Shown here: positions 1 through 9,910 of the stretch, one piece after another | Layout of the letters: every line of letters starts with the position of its first letter | Numbering within the stretch: position 1 is the stretch's first letter | From: a virus | Reading direction: 5' to 3' (one strand) | IMG/VR virus record: IMGVR_UViG_3300022602_000132 | Coordinates: 1 to 54,155 of that record | Length of the DNA: 54,155 nucleotides | Notes under the pieces: model-generated | The model's database searches: none | Seen by the model: only the letters and a program-made list of their open reading frames with translations | Told to the model about the DNA's origin: nothing | Program-made: the position numbers and the translations under genes

Positions 1-1
1 A

Positions 2-3000
2 ATAGGTCAAGATATTATTAAAATTGGAACAAAGGTTCTCGAACTGGGAAATAAGATATCAAGCATATTCCAAGGCTTGCCAGGCCCAGTAAAGTTCTTC
101 TTAGGGCTTTTGGCGGGACTCACAGTAATAGCTGGACCTATTATCATGTTAACTGGTCTTATGGCTAACTTTGTTGGAAACATACTTAAGGGTGTTATTA
201 ACTTAAAAGACCTTATAAGTGGTGGAAAAACAATGCGTCAATTGTTCACTCCAGAATTAGTAGCAGCACAAAATGCAACATATTTATTTGCAGATGGATT
301 AAAGGGCGATGTTGATCAAGTTCAACTTCTAACACAAGCTATTGAAGATTTAACTGCAAAGCTTGGATTAATGAAAGATCAGATGAGTGTTGGAGCAGGA
401 ATTGATAATCTTAAATCTGCTGTTGGAGCTACTGCACAAGTTGAAACAAGCATATTTGAACAAATGGCATTACCAGGATTTGCAGGTGGCGGAATAATAT
501 CTGGCCCTGGGTCGGGAACTTCAGATAGCATTCTTGCAAGAGTTTCTAATGGTGAAACAATTCTTACTGCAGAACAAACAAGAAAAAATGCAGGTGTTAT
601 TGCAGATATCATTACTGGAAGACATATTCCAGGGTATGCTGATGGAAATATTGATCCTACAAGTTTTGTTGAAACATTTATGTCAACCAATAATCGAAAA
701 GGAAGACCAAATGTACAAATTGGGGATGAAGTTCCAGAAAACTTAAGATCATCAGTAAGTGATTGGTTGAAACAATGGTTAACTAATCAAGTAAGATCAA
801 TACAAGAAGCAAACCCAAATATAAACAAAACTGACCTTACAACGGCATTGCGTAGAGCATATCATAATTCTGAAATATCAATAGAAGAAATACCTCAAGA
901 ATTACAAGGATTTTTTCAAAACATTAAAGATGAAATGGGAAAGAATTTAAGTCCAAGACAATTTGTTCAAAAATCTTTTAGAACTTTACAAAATAGACCA
1001 GATTTTGCTCACGCTAGCGAAACTCCTAGCATAACACCTTCTAGTGGCGATATTAAATTTACCCAAGCTTGGCAAGATGAGCATATTGCAGACCCAAAAG
1101 TAAAAAATGATTTACAATTAATTAGCCAAACTCCTGAATTACAAAATGTAAATGTAGGGTTTAAGGGTAGTTGGGGATACTCTCAAGCTCATGCATTGAA
1201 TAACCGTATGCAGGGTAATGCACCTGTGCCAGTTTCAGAGTTTAATACAGACTTTTTAAGTCGTGGTGTAGAAAAGTGGAACGATTCTTTCAAGGTAATT
1301 GGAAAAAAGATAACAGACTTATCGCAAGAATCACAAGATGCTTTAACAGAATATGACAATAATATTAAAGAAGGTCTTGAGCAATTCGCACAATCAAGTG
1401 CAGATGGTTTAATTAGACAAAGTGATTTTGATGCAATTGAAAGAGAAGCAAGAGAAAACCTTCCAGCCAATTTAAAGGGTATTGTTGACAATTTAGATAA
1501 TACTATAAGTGAAATTAGGGCAACAACAGCTGACCCAGTAGCCCTTGCTAAAATTAATGAGCTTAAGCAAAGCGGAGCTTGGAGCTATGCTGCTCAAGCA
1601 GAGTCGGGTAAGCGAATAGGTTTGGGTGCAAGCTCTACTACTGCTTTTAGAAAAGTTGGTAAAAATACTGGTGTTGCAGGAGTAGGAAATTTTTCTGATG
1701 ATATTGATGAGCAAAGAGAAATAGTTAAACGTACACAAGAAATTAATAGCCCGTCAGAAGTTTGGGCAAATGAAGTAGGAAAGCCTATTGCACAAGGAAT
1801 TGGTAAAGGATTTACGGAAACAATTTCTTCTGTTGGCTCACAAATGCATGAAGATCTATTAAATTTTATACCTGAAATTAAAGCAATTGCTCCAATGACA
1901 GAAGAAGCTTCTCAAAAAATTGGTAGTTCAATGTTGGCTGGAATTACCGTTCCACTTAATACATTAGGTGGGGCAGTTCAAGAAAAATTCATGCAAATGG
2001 CTGCACAAATTACAGCCGAAGGTCCTGCATTAACTGAAGCAATTGTTGCACCTGTAGAAGCTGCAAATGTTGAAATTCAGGATATGCAAATGGAGCTTCC
2101 ATTATCTTCTTCGCAGACACCTGATTTAACACCTCAAGTTGGCCCAAGAATGGCAAATGGTGGATTCTATTCTAATGAAATTGCTCCAGGAATAAGCGGT
2201 ACTGCTGAAGAAGCAGCAAATGCAGATGCTGAAGCAACATCTAAATTAGCTAAGGCAAAAGAATCTTTATTAAAGAAGGTTCAAAAAGAAGACGGATCAA
2301 TGAAAGCATCTGTAAGGGGCGGATTAGGTATGGCTGCAATGGTAGGCGGTCAAGCTATTGCTTCAAATTTGCCACAAGGAAGTATTGCTCAATCAGCAGC
2401 AAGTAATATGTCAACTTATGTAGGAATGGGATCAATGTTTGGCCCAGAAGGTGCTGCAGCAGGTGCAGCAGTAGGTGCGTTGGCAACAGCAATTCAAATT
2501 ATGGGCAATAATGCTAAACGATCAGCACAAGCATGGATGGATACCCAGTCTTCATCAGCAGCAGACTTGCAAATGTTAGGTGGAGTTGCAAATGCAACAG
2601 TTCCAAGATTTAGTGCTCTTGCAACAACAACACAAACAGCGGGTGATAATGCAGCTACAGCTGCTGGACAAATTGGTGGTCTTGCCACAACATTTGGTGC
2701 TTTTGCTCCAAAAGTAAATGCAATGATAAATTCTATAAATCAGTTGCCAGATACTGATCCAGAAAAACAACTTAACAAGCAATTGAAAAGTTATGGTGAT
2801 ACCTCAGCAATAGGAACACTTAAAACTTCGGTTTTAAATAAGCTTTCAACAAATCAAATGTCGCCAGATGACATGAAAGCTTATGTTGCAGCACAACTTC
2901 AATTGGCTGGAAAGATGTCTGATTATGGTGCAGCAATGAAAGAAATTACTGCATCAACTGGATATCAAGAAAAGAAAGACAAAAATGGAAACGTTACATA

Positions 3001-4333
3001 TTCAGTAGATTATTCCAAAATTGCACAAAATACTGCGGGATTGTATGTAAATCAAAAAGATTTTCAACAAGGAACAAATATGGCGGTATATGCAGCAACT
3101 GGCGGTAATGCTGGTTTTGATAAGAAGATTAATATGAATAAGGGCGGTCCGTCTGCAGCTAGTTCCTACAATCAGCTGAACGGAGGTTTCATGAATACAG
3201 CTATTCTAGAAACATCTTCTCAATCAGCAAAAGCTTTTGCAGATCATATGGGCGATGTTGCAGCTGCTGCAACTAATGGAACTATGTCGTATGCTCAACT
3301 TACAGCAACTCTTAAAGGATTAAAATCAAGTACAGATGATACGGGAGCATCATTTACTGCTTTGTATCAAAAATCAATGGCAGGAACTTCAGATGTAAAA
3401 AATAATTTTACTAGTGCGATGGATATTATAAAAAAATCTGGCAAACAATATTCAGCTTCCCTATCTTTGGAAATTCAAACACTTTTGGCTGCAGGAGTTA
3501 ATGAAAAAACATTAAATGATTGGATTACAACAGCTAAAAAAACAGGTGAAAAAGTAGGTGTAACCCTTAGCTCAACTATATCTGATAAGATGGATGCTTA
3601 TTTCAATAGCCCAAAAGGAAAAGAAGCTATAGCATCATTAAATTCAGGTCAAACTGGGTATAACGCCGCAACTGGCGATGATGGCCATAACCCACCTCCT
3701 GATTCAACTCCAGCACCATTTACAGGAACTACTGCAGAAAAAGCAGCCCAAAAGCAAATTCAAGGTAATTTGGATGCTCAAAATGCACAATTAAAAATTG
3801 CAAAAGATCAATTATCTATGCAACAAAAAATTTCTCAAGAAAATAAAGCACAACTACAATATCAGCAACAAATTACAGGCTTGCAGAATGATATGAAAAC
3901 TGCTATGATTAGTGGTAATTATTTGCAAGCAGCTTCATTAAAGCAGCAAATTTCTGGTGCAAGAGTTGATTTTAATGCTACATCTGTTCAGCAAAAAATG
4001 CAAGATCAAGTTGATACAATGCAGTCAAATGCTGATTTAATTAATCAGGGATTGCAAGATTTAAAGGATGCTATTTCTAATGGTGTATCAAGTCTTAGCA
4101 AAATGCCTGCATCTGTTGCAAAAGCTCAAGCACTAGCAACTGTAAATTCACAAGATTTAGCTGCTGGGGTAGCAACAGGTCAGGGAGCAACTGTTACAAC
4201 AATTATTCAAGTAACAGGAACCGTCACTGGTACTTCAACTCAAAGTTCTCATCCAGGCACAAAATCTTCTGTTCAGGTTTCGGGTAGCGGGGTAAATTCA
4301 AATGGATCAAAAGCTTTGGCAGGAAGAAATTAA
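2..4333 (+). CDS. Tail tape measure protein (5' partial)
   Basis: This protein sets tail length and is packed inside the tail tube. The frame is open from base 2, so the gene starts upstream of the window; the TTG at 77 is only an internal codon. A hydrophobic segment of the kind typical of tape measures (PGPVKFFLGLL, then IAGPIIMLTGL) lies at about bases 80-190. A Gly-rich loop (GFAGGGIISGPGSGTSDSI) followed by SNGETILT at about 478-560 is also a recurrent tape-measure motif. A second Gly/Ala-rich hydrophobic stretch lies near 2310-2515 and a Gln-rich coiled coil at about 3735-4060. The tail is Thr/Ser-rich. At over 1440 residues it suggests a long tail. It heads a plus-strand tail gene run. 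Confidence 0.93.
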   Translation: MGQDIIKIGTKVLELGNKISSIFQGLPGPVKFFLGLLAGLTVIAGPIIMLTGLMANFVGNILKGVINLKDLISGGKTMRQLFTPELVAAQNATYLFADGLKGDVDQVQLLTQAIEDLTAKLGLMKDQMSVGAGIDNLKSAVGATAQVETSIFEQMALPGFAGGGIISGPGSGTSDSILARVSNGETILTAEQTRKNAGVIADIITGRHIPGYADGNIDPTSFVETFMSTNNRKGRPNVQIGDEVPENLRSSVSDWLKQWLTNQVRSIQEANPNINKTDLTTALRRAYHNSEISIEEIPQELQGFFQNIKDEMGKNLSPRQFVQKSFRTLQNRPDFAHASETPSITPSSGDIKFTQAWQDEHIADPKVKNDLQLISQTPELQNVNVGFKGSWGYSQAHALNNRMQGNAPVPVSEFNTDFLSRGVEKWNDSFKVIGKKITDLSQESQDALTEYDNNIKEGLEQFAQSSADGLIRQSDFDAIEREARENLPANLKGIVDNLDNTISEIRATTADPVALAKINELKQSGAWSYAAQAESGKRIGLGASSTTAFRKVGKNTGVAGVGNFSDDIDEQREIVKRTQEINSPSEVWANEVGKPIAQGIGKGFTETISSVGSQMHEDLLNFIPEIKAIAPMTEEASQKIGSSMLAGITVPLNTLGGAVQEKFMQMAAQITAEGPALTEAIVAPVEAANVEIQDMQMELPLSSSQTPDLTPQVGPRMANGGFYSNEIAPGISGTAEEAANADAEATSKLAKAKESLLKKVQKEDGSMKASVRGGLGMAAMVGGQAIASNLPQGSIAQSAASNMSTYVGMGSMFGPEGAAAGAAVGALATAIQIMGNNAKRSAQAWMDTQSSSAADLQMLGGVANATVPRFSALATTTQTAGDNAATAAGQIGGLATTFGAFAPKVNAMINSINQLPDTDPEKQLNKQLKSYGDTSAIGTLKTSVLNKLSTNQMSPDDMKAYVAAQLQLAGKMSDYGAAMKEITASTGYQEKKDKNGNVTYSVDYSKIAQNTAGLYVNQKDFQQGTNMAVYAATGGNAGFDKKINMNKGGPSAASSYNQLNGGFMNTAILETSSQSAKAFADHMGDVAAAATNGTMSYAQLTATLKGLKSSTDDTGASFTALYQKSMAGTSDVKNNFTSAMDIIKKSGKQYSASLSLEIQTLLAAGVNEKTLNDWITTAKKTGEKVGVTLSSTISDKMDAYFNSPKGKEAIASLNSGQTGYNAATGDDGHNPPPDSTPAPFTGTTAEKAAQKQIQGNLDAQNAQLKIAKDQLSMQQKISQENKAQLQYQQQITGLQNDMKTAMISGNYLQAASLKQQISGARVDFNATSVQQKMQDQVDTMQSNADLINQGLQDLKDAISNGVSSLSKMPASVAKAQALATVNSQDLAAGVATGQGATVTTIIQVTGTVTGTSTQSSHPGTKSSVQVSGSGVNSNGSKALAGRN

Positions 4334-4342
4334 GGAGATAAA

Positions 4343-4876
4343 ATGGCATATCAAATAGCACAAGGAGTTCAGGTATCCATAGATGGATCGAATTGGTATG
4401 CTTTGACAGATCATAATCGTCAACCAATAAGCATTACTTATAACTTAGTTGAGCAAGCAGATAGAATGGCTAATGGAACAATGCGTAAATATGTTATTGC
4501 AAGAAAATTTACTCATAAGGTTTCATGGAAAGATGTTCCAACTTTGGATAGCTATTTAGTGGATGCCCCATCCAATGGCCCAGCTTGGATAAAAGCTTTT
4601 TATGAAGGTAATTATAGCAATCCAGTTTATGTAAGATTTATTTTTGCTCAACAAGAGCCTCAACAAAATAACTATCCAGCTGCAGGAACTTATACTTCCT
4701 CTCAAAATCAAAATCCAATAGGAACTAATCCACAAACTGGTAATGCTTGGAATGTTTATCAAGCTTTTATGACTACATTTACATATGACATAACAAAAAG
4801 AATGAAAGGCAATGCCATAACGGGCGGAGTTGGTTATGATCATGTTGATGTTACAATAGAATTTACGGAGGTATAA
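4343..4876 (+). CDS. Putative tail protein, downstream of the tape measure
   Basis: A 177-aa protein that I do not recognise by sequence. It starts at ATG 4343 behind a good Shine-Dalgarno (AAGGAG) and its stop overlaps the ATG of the next tail gene by one base, so the two are probably translationally coupled. It is rich in Tyr, Asn and Gln with alternating hydrophobic residues, as expected for a beta-rich virion protein, and has no signal peptide or membrane segment. In long-tailed phages the slot after the tape measure often holds the distal tail protein or a baseplate adaptor. That role is inferred from position only. Confidence 0.75.
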   Translation: MAYQIAQGVQVSIDGSNWYALTDHNRQPISITYNLVEQADRMANGTMRKYVIARKFTHKVSWKDVPTLDSYLVDAPSNGPAWIKAFYEGNYSNPVYVRFIFAQQEPQQNNYPAAGTYTSSQNQNPIGTNPQTGNAWNVYQAFMTTFTYDITKRMKGNAITGGVGYDHVDVTIEFTEV

Positions 4877-7800
4877 TGTTAAATAGTCAATACGCAAACG
4901 TATTCTCTGGAACAAACCCCGCAACATCTGTAACTTTAACACCAGTGGTGTCTGCAGAATGGAATCAAAATTTATTCAATCAACCATATATTACGGTAGC
5001 AGGAAATGGAATACCAGAAGATAACACTGGCAATCCTTCAGCAGTGGGAGTAAATGATGATAGAACAACATTCCCAATAACAGTAAATACATCTCAGGCT
5101 TCAGACCAAAACTCTTATGTGGGAATTGAAACTAAAAAGTTTTCGATGAGCACTAATCAATCTATACTTTCTTATTCTATTAGTACGGCAAATAGTTCTC
5201 CAGCTTATAAAATTATTACTTACATCCAAACAGATTCTGATTTGCCAATACAAGCAAACGCCTATGCTTCTGGCGGATCAACTCAGTATGGTTCATCAAC
5301 AATAGATGTAAATGCATTTGGATATGTAAGGTTAATCACATATATTGGTGGGTCTGATTATACTGATGGGATAGGAGAAATAAATTATTCTATATCATTC
5401 AATTCTTATGGTAGCAATGATATAACTTCCCCAATTAATATATATTACACTACCCCACAAGTTTATGAAACAACATTTTTTGATTATCAGTATGGATCAC
5501 TTTGGCCTACCGAAAGCCCATTTGGATTTTTTAGGCCAGGAGAATCATATGTGCCAAGTGGTAATTCCCTGTTTTCTTTCCCATCAAATTATCGTGAAAT
5601 TACGACAAATATAATTAATGGTAAAAGTGGTTTTTATTCACCAGTAACACCAGTTATTCAAAACCCAGGTTTTACTATTGCAACAGCACCAAGTCCTTTG
5701 TATAAACATGTGTTTCCAAGTGATATGTCTGTTTATAAGTATTTTGTTTCTGATAGTGCAACTAATCTTTCAAATTATTCCAACCATCAGTTACCTCAAA
5801 TTACTGCTATTTATGAACCCAAGGTTAATGCTAATAAAATAGTTCTAAAGTTTAATACTCTTCAAACCATTCCAAACATTACGGTAAAAATTGATGGTAC
5901 ATCAATTTGGACGGGCGATGTAAAAAGCTCAGTAACTAATCAAGCAGAATCAGATCAAGGTGTAGTAACGCTATACTATAATGGAGCATCTTGGTCAACA
6001 TCAAAATGGTCTACAATGCCACATTTCAGTTCCACTGGAACTATTACTCCATTGCTTAACTTTAGTAAAATTACAGTTATCCAAAATTCTAAAACTACCA
6101 AATCTGATTTTACTGATTTTGAAAACAGTAGTATATACGTAAGTCAAGATTTAACTGCCATGCATTTGGTAGAAGTTTCCCCAAGAATTGAAATAGATAT
6201 ATCTCCATATGTAATGGAACTTGATATAACAAAGGCTTTGGATTCAAAAAATAACTACATTCCTATTTCTTCAATAAATCCAAATCAAGCTAGCTTAACG
6301 TTGTCTGCTATACCTTTAACTGTTAATGATTCTCCAGTTCCTATTTTTTCAAGTCAAAACCAATCATCTGTTCTTTATGACATGATGAAGAAAAACATTA
6401 AGTTTTATTTTGGCTGGAACTTACAAAACTATTTCCTTAGTGGAGAAAATTATCCTAATGCATACATACCAGCAGGAATATACTGGGCTAGTGCTTGGGA
6501 TGAAACAGATATTCAAACTGTAAAAGTTTCTTGTTTTGACATAGTTAATTATATGCAAACTACCCCAGCACCAGATTATGTTGCAAGCAATAAAAATATT
6601 TTTGATATCTTGACGAATTTGTTTGATTTGGTTGGGTACACAGATTATGACTATGACTCTTTGTATAAAGTTACGCAAGATTCATATACGCCAATGGACA
6701 TGTATTATTTCTTTAGCAACTCCCAGTCTGGAACTCTTTATGACGTAATGTCTGAACTTTTCTTAGCCCATCAAATCGGTGCTTATGTTGATGAGTATGG
6801 TGTTATGAAATTCTTAAGTCTAACAAATATAATGAGATATCACCCAGTTACAACAACATTTAGTGATGCAAGTGTAATTCAAGGCGGTTATTCAATAACC
6901 AATAAGACAAAGCCAGGTTCTATTACTGTAAGTTATCAAGAGCCAAAAGTTACACAATCTCTTGCTTTGCAAAATGCTACTAATCCACTAGTACAAAATT
7001 CTCCATCGTTTATTTATACAACATCTAATGAAGTTGTATGGTCTCAAAAAGACGCAGACTCTGTGGGATCCAACTATCTTTCAGATAGCATGATGCAAGA
7101 AGATAATTATTTTCAAATGAATAACAATAGTCTTCTTGATATTTTTCATACATATCTTTTAAATAATGATGGTTATGCTGTAATTGAAAATGAAATAGTT
7201 TCATTCTTATACAAAGAATACCTACTTCAACAAACAACAGATCCAACAGTTCAACAAAAAGTTTATCCAAAAACAGATCTAGAGCTAAGTGCTGCTATTA
7301 ATGATTTTATAAAACAAAATCAAATTGGTTTTGTTCCCTCAAGTTTTGATATAACTCATGCTGTTGCCAATGGCACATCAATCACATATACTATTGCCAC
7401 GGGCGGACATAATACTTTTCAGGTTGGAATGAATGTATTTATAAGTGAAGTTGTTCCAACACAATTTAACGTTTATGGGTATATAACTGCTGTTACAGAA
7501 AATTCATTTACAATAAAAAGTAGTCTTGCTAGTACCTATAGTTATACTTCGGGTGGTAAAGCAACTGCTTCATTAGGTGATAACAGTTATGACATAACGG
7601 TAACGCCGACTGGCAAAATAGCTAATATTCAAAGAGGTATGTTCGGAACTTTTGCATCAGATCATTTAGTTTTACAATCTGATATATATGAAAAATACTT
7701 GACAGCAAGCAATTGCTCAACAGCAATTGTAAATCAAAGTTTGTCAGTAGAAGATAATCCATCTGTTGCTAAAATAGCAGTAACCCCAAATTCAGGTGAT

Positions 7801-9321
7801 GCTTATATTTACAATAACAATGTAGAAAACCCTGGATTTAATACATACTCATGCAAATTTGATTTAAATGGAATAGATATGTCCAAGGGTGGGGTGTTCT
7901 TTAAATCTGGCGATACAACGTATACTGTAAATCTTTTGCAAATAAATAATTTTACTTCAGAATATGAAGGATCTTCTTTGGCAGCAAACTGGTCTAATCC
8001 TAAAAAATATAATTATTATATAACAGTAAATAAAATTGAAAGTGGAGCTGAATCAATATTGGCGGTTTGTGAAGCTAATGGTATAGCTTTTGATGTTCAG
8101 TCAAGATGGGAAAAGGTTTTAACTAAAGTAAAGCCAACAACAGCAAATCCTCAAGGTTATGCATACTCATATGGGACTGATCAAGAGTATTCGCTAAAAG
8201 TAGTTTTAACTACATCTGACGGAACCGATGGCGAGGTGCCAGGACAGCTTTTAGATGTATACCTAAATAATATTATCATAACTGGATGGCAGATACCAGA
8301 TAACACTGGTAACAACTCTATTATAGATGATGATGGTAACGTAACAACATTAAAGTGGAAATCACCAGGAGTTAACAGTATAACTGGCATAGTTCAGAAA
8401 GTCAATATATCTTCTGATCCAGTTTCATTTGAAGGACAAGGTAATTTTGGATTTGTAACTTCAATAACACCTATGATTCCAGGAACTTTTCCAAATCCAC
8501 CAACGGGTCAAAATTCAGCTGTATCTGCAAATTTAAGAGAAATATATGCTTGCGAAAAACCTTTGATAGAAAGAAGCGTAAGCTATTATTATCAAGATAG
8601 AGAATTTTTAAATGGAATGATTCAGGGAAACAGGTTGTTTAATCAATATAAATCATATATGATGCAAACAAATCCAGAAGTTACAGGAATAAATTATTAT
8701 GATGTTCAATTCCAAACACCTGCAGCTACAAGCGTGGATGTTTTGCCAATCGAGTACCTTTGGTATTATTTTCCAGGCACTCAACCAGTAGATCAACAAT
8801 ACTATCAGAGCCAAATGGTTGATGAATATTCGTTATCATATTCCACACCAATCAATACTGGGTTTAGAGCAAGAATGGCTATAGTAAATAATGTGGGGCA
8901 CATGGTATATCTCACGCATGCATCTGATAGTGTTAATCAATTTACAGTATCATTAAATCTATGGACGCATGAAATAGTTGCTCCGTCCGATGCACAAACA
9001 TTACAAAGAGTTATTGATCAGGCAAATAAAACAGAAGTTATTCAAATTGACTCTCCTTGGATTCAATCCAGACAAACTGCAAACAGAATTATAGATGTTA
9101 TAGCCATAGGAAACGACGGGTTTTCAAAAGACACCCAGCTTCAGGTTTTTGGCAACCCATTGATTCAAGTTGGAGATATAATTAATCTTAGCTATAGTTT
9201 GGCTGGTATTAATAGTGCTAAATACCTAGTGCATCAGGTAGAGCATACATTTAATAAAGGACTAAAGACTACATTAACTATTAACTCGCTCAACAAGTCC
9301 GTAAATCCTACAAATCAATAA
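4876..9321 (+). CDS. Large minor tail / baseplate protein (1481 aa)
   Basis: A very large beta-rich structural protein, probably part of the tail tip or baseplate. The N-terminal 400 residues are Ser/Thr/Asn/Tyr-rich. A central part (about residues 430-680; VSPRIEIDISPYVMELDIT, and a segment around YDVMSELFLAHQIGAYVDEYG) resembles tail-hub and minor-tail proteins that follow the tape measure in actinophages. About residues 826-900 form a beta module (TSITYTIATGG ... FTIKSS ... YTSGGKAT) that recurs in the 1437-aa fibre downstream. The C-terminal part (VGDIINLSYSLAG) looks like a tail-hub closing domain. It starts on the stop codon of the previous gene. Function is by context and composition; no catalytic motif is seen. 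Confidence 0.8.
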   Translation: MLNSQYANVFSGTNPATSVTLTPVVSAEWNQNLFNQPYITVAGNGIPEDNTGNPSAVGVNDDRTTFPITVNTSQASDQNSYVGIETKKFSMSTNQSILSYSISTANSSPAYKIITYIQTDSDLPIQANAYASGGSTQYGSSTIDVNAFGYVRLITYIGGSDYTDGIGEINYSISFNSYGSNDITSPINIYYTTPQVYETTFFDYQYGSLWPTESPFGFFRPGESYVPSGNSLFSFPSNYREITTNIINGKSGFYSPVTPVIQNPGFTIATAPSPLYKHVFPSDMSVYKYFVSDSATNLSNYSNHQLPQITAIYEPKVNANKIVLKFNTLQTIPNITVKIDGTSIWTGDVKSSVTNQAESDQGVVTLYYNGASWSTSKWSTMPHFSSTGTITPLLNFSKITVIQNSKTTKSDFTDFENSSIYVSQDLTAMHLVEVSPRIEIDISPYVMELDITKALDSKNNYIPISSINPNQASLTLSAIPLTVNDSPVPIFSSQNQSSVLYDMMKKNIKFYFGWNLQNYFLSGENYPNAYIPAGIYWASAWDETDIQTVKVSCFDIVNYMQTTPAPDYVASNKNIFDILTNLFDLVGYTDYDYDSLYKVTQDSYTPMDMYYFFSNSQSGTLYDVMSELFLAHQIGAYVDEYGVMKFLSLTNIMRYHPVTTTFSDASVIQGGYSITNKTKPGSITVSYQEPKVTQSLALQNATNPLVQNSPSFIYTTSNEVVWSQKDADSVGSNYLSDSMMQEDNYFQMNNNSLLDIFHTYLLNNDGYAVIENEIVSFLYKEYLLQQTTDPTVQQKVYPKTDLELSAAINDFIKQNQIGFVPSSFDITHAVANGTSITYTIATGGHNTFQVGMNVFISEVVPTQFNVYGYITAVTENSFTIKSSLASTYSYTSGGKATASLGDNSYDITVTPTGKIANIQRGMFGTFASDHLVLQSDIYEKYLTASNCSTAIVNQSLSVEDNPSVAKIAVTPNSGDAYIYNNNVENPGFNTYSCKFDLNGIDMSKGGVFFKSGDTTYTVNLLQINNFTSEYEGSSLAANWSNPKKYNYYITVNKIESGAESILAVCEANGIAFDVQSRWEKVLTKVKPTTANPQGYAYSYGTDQEYSLKVVLTTSDGTDGEVPGQLLDVYLNNIIITGWQIPDNTGNNSIIDDDGNVTTLKWKSPGVNSITGIVQKVNISSDPVSFEGQGNFGFVTSITPMIPGTFPNPPTGQNSAVSANLREIYACEKPLIERSVSYYYQDREFLNGMIQGNRLFNQYKSYMMQTNPEVTGINYYDVQFQTPAATSVDVLPIEYLWYYFPGTQPVDQQYYQSQMVDEYSLSYSTPINTGFRARMAIVNNVGHMVYLTHASDSVNQFTVSLNLWTHEIVAPSDAQTLQRVIDQANKTEVIQIDSPWIQSRQTANRIIDVIAIGNDGFSKDTQLQVFGNPLIQVGDIINLSYSLAGINSAKYLVHQVEHTFNKGLKTTLTINSLNKSVNPTNQ

Positions 9322-9325
9322 AAGC

Positions 9326-9334
9326 TGGTATAAT
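9326..9334 (+). promoter_or_regulatory. Extended -10 promoter for the fibre genes
   Basis: TGG-TATAAT (extended -10, TATAAT at 9329-9334) lies in the 39-bp gap between tail genes, with no clear -35. The next gene follows after an AAGGAG ribosome binding site. It would give the fibre operon its own start of transcription. Confidence 0.55.
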
Positions 9335-9360
9335 TTAGTATATATATATAAGGAGAAAAA

Positions 9361-9897
9361 ATGGGATATGTAAAGATTTCTGACCCGAACATACTTGACA
9401 TTGCTGCATGGCAACAGTTAATTAATGTGGTAAACCAGCATAGCGATAGCATCACAGCCCTTACAAACAGCTTTAATGGCACCTCTGGAGCAGCTACAGA
9501 CTGGGGATCTACAACTTGGTCGCACGTCTGGGATCCTGGATCACAAGCAATTGTTTATGGAAAAATTAAATTTACTATTGGTTCAAGCGGAACAGTCACT
9601 GCCCCAGCCAGCGGTGTATCTTATGCAAGCACTGGCGATGTTTATTATGGAGATGCAAGTTTTTCAGATCCAAACATATCGTCTGTTTTTCAATTTTCTT
9701 CTGCACCAGCTATCACTGCTACAATAACAACTCAGAATGCAAGTGGTACAACAGGATATCCAACTACAAATACTGCTGCAATAATAACAACAAGTAATAT
9801 AGGGACGTCGGGATTTAGCTGGAGAGTTACTAGTGCAAGCTCACAAAAATTAAGTGGACAGATTACAGTATATTGGACAGCTATAGGTCCAAGATAA
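9361..9897 (+). CDS. Small virion protein, putative tail-tip/fibre component
   Basis: A 178-aa protein with a short N-terminal helix (NILDIAAWQQLINVVNQHSDSI) followed by a Gly/Ser/Thr-rich beta domain ending in GQITVYWTAIGPR. A helical trimerisation stalk followed by a compact beta head is a common plan for small phage head or tail fibres. The start at ATG 9361 is supported by an AAGGAG site, and an extended -10 box precedes it. The fibre gene at 9911 follows after 13 bp. I recognise no named family, so the role is inferred from its position among tail genes and its composition. Confidence 0.75.
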   Translation: MGYVKISDPNILDIAAWQQLINVVNQHSDSITALTNSFNGTSGAATDWGSTTWSHVWDPGSQAIVYGKIKFTIGSSGTVTAPASGVSYASTGDVYYGDASFSDPNISSVFQFSSAPAITATITTQNASGTTGYPTTNTAAIITTSNIGTSGFSWRVTSASSQKLSGQITVYWTAIGPR

Positions 9898-9910
9898 AGA
9901 GGTGTAGAAC

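Noticed and set aside
379-690. Minus-strand frames within the tape measure gene (also 1189-1491, 1493-1738, 2494-2782)
   Set aside because: They lie wholly inside a strong plus-strand gene, lack ribosome sites and have unbalanced compositions typical of antisense frames.
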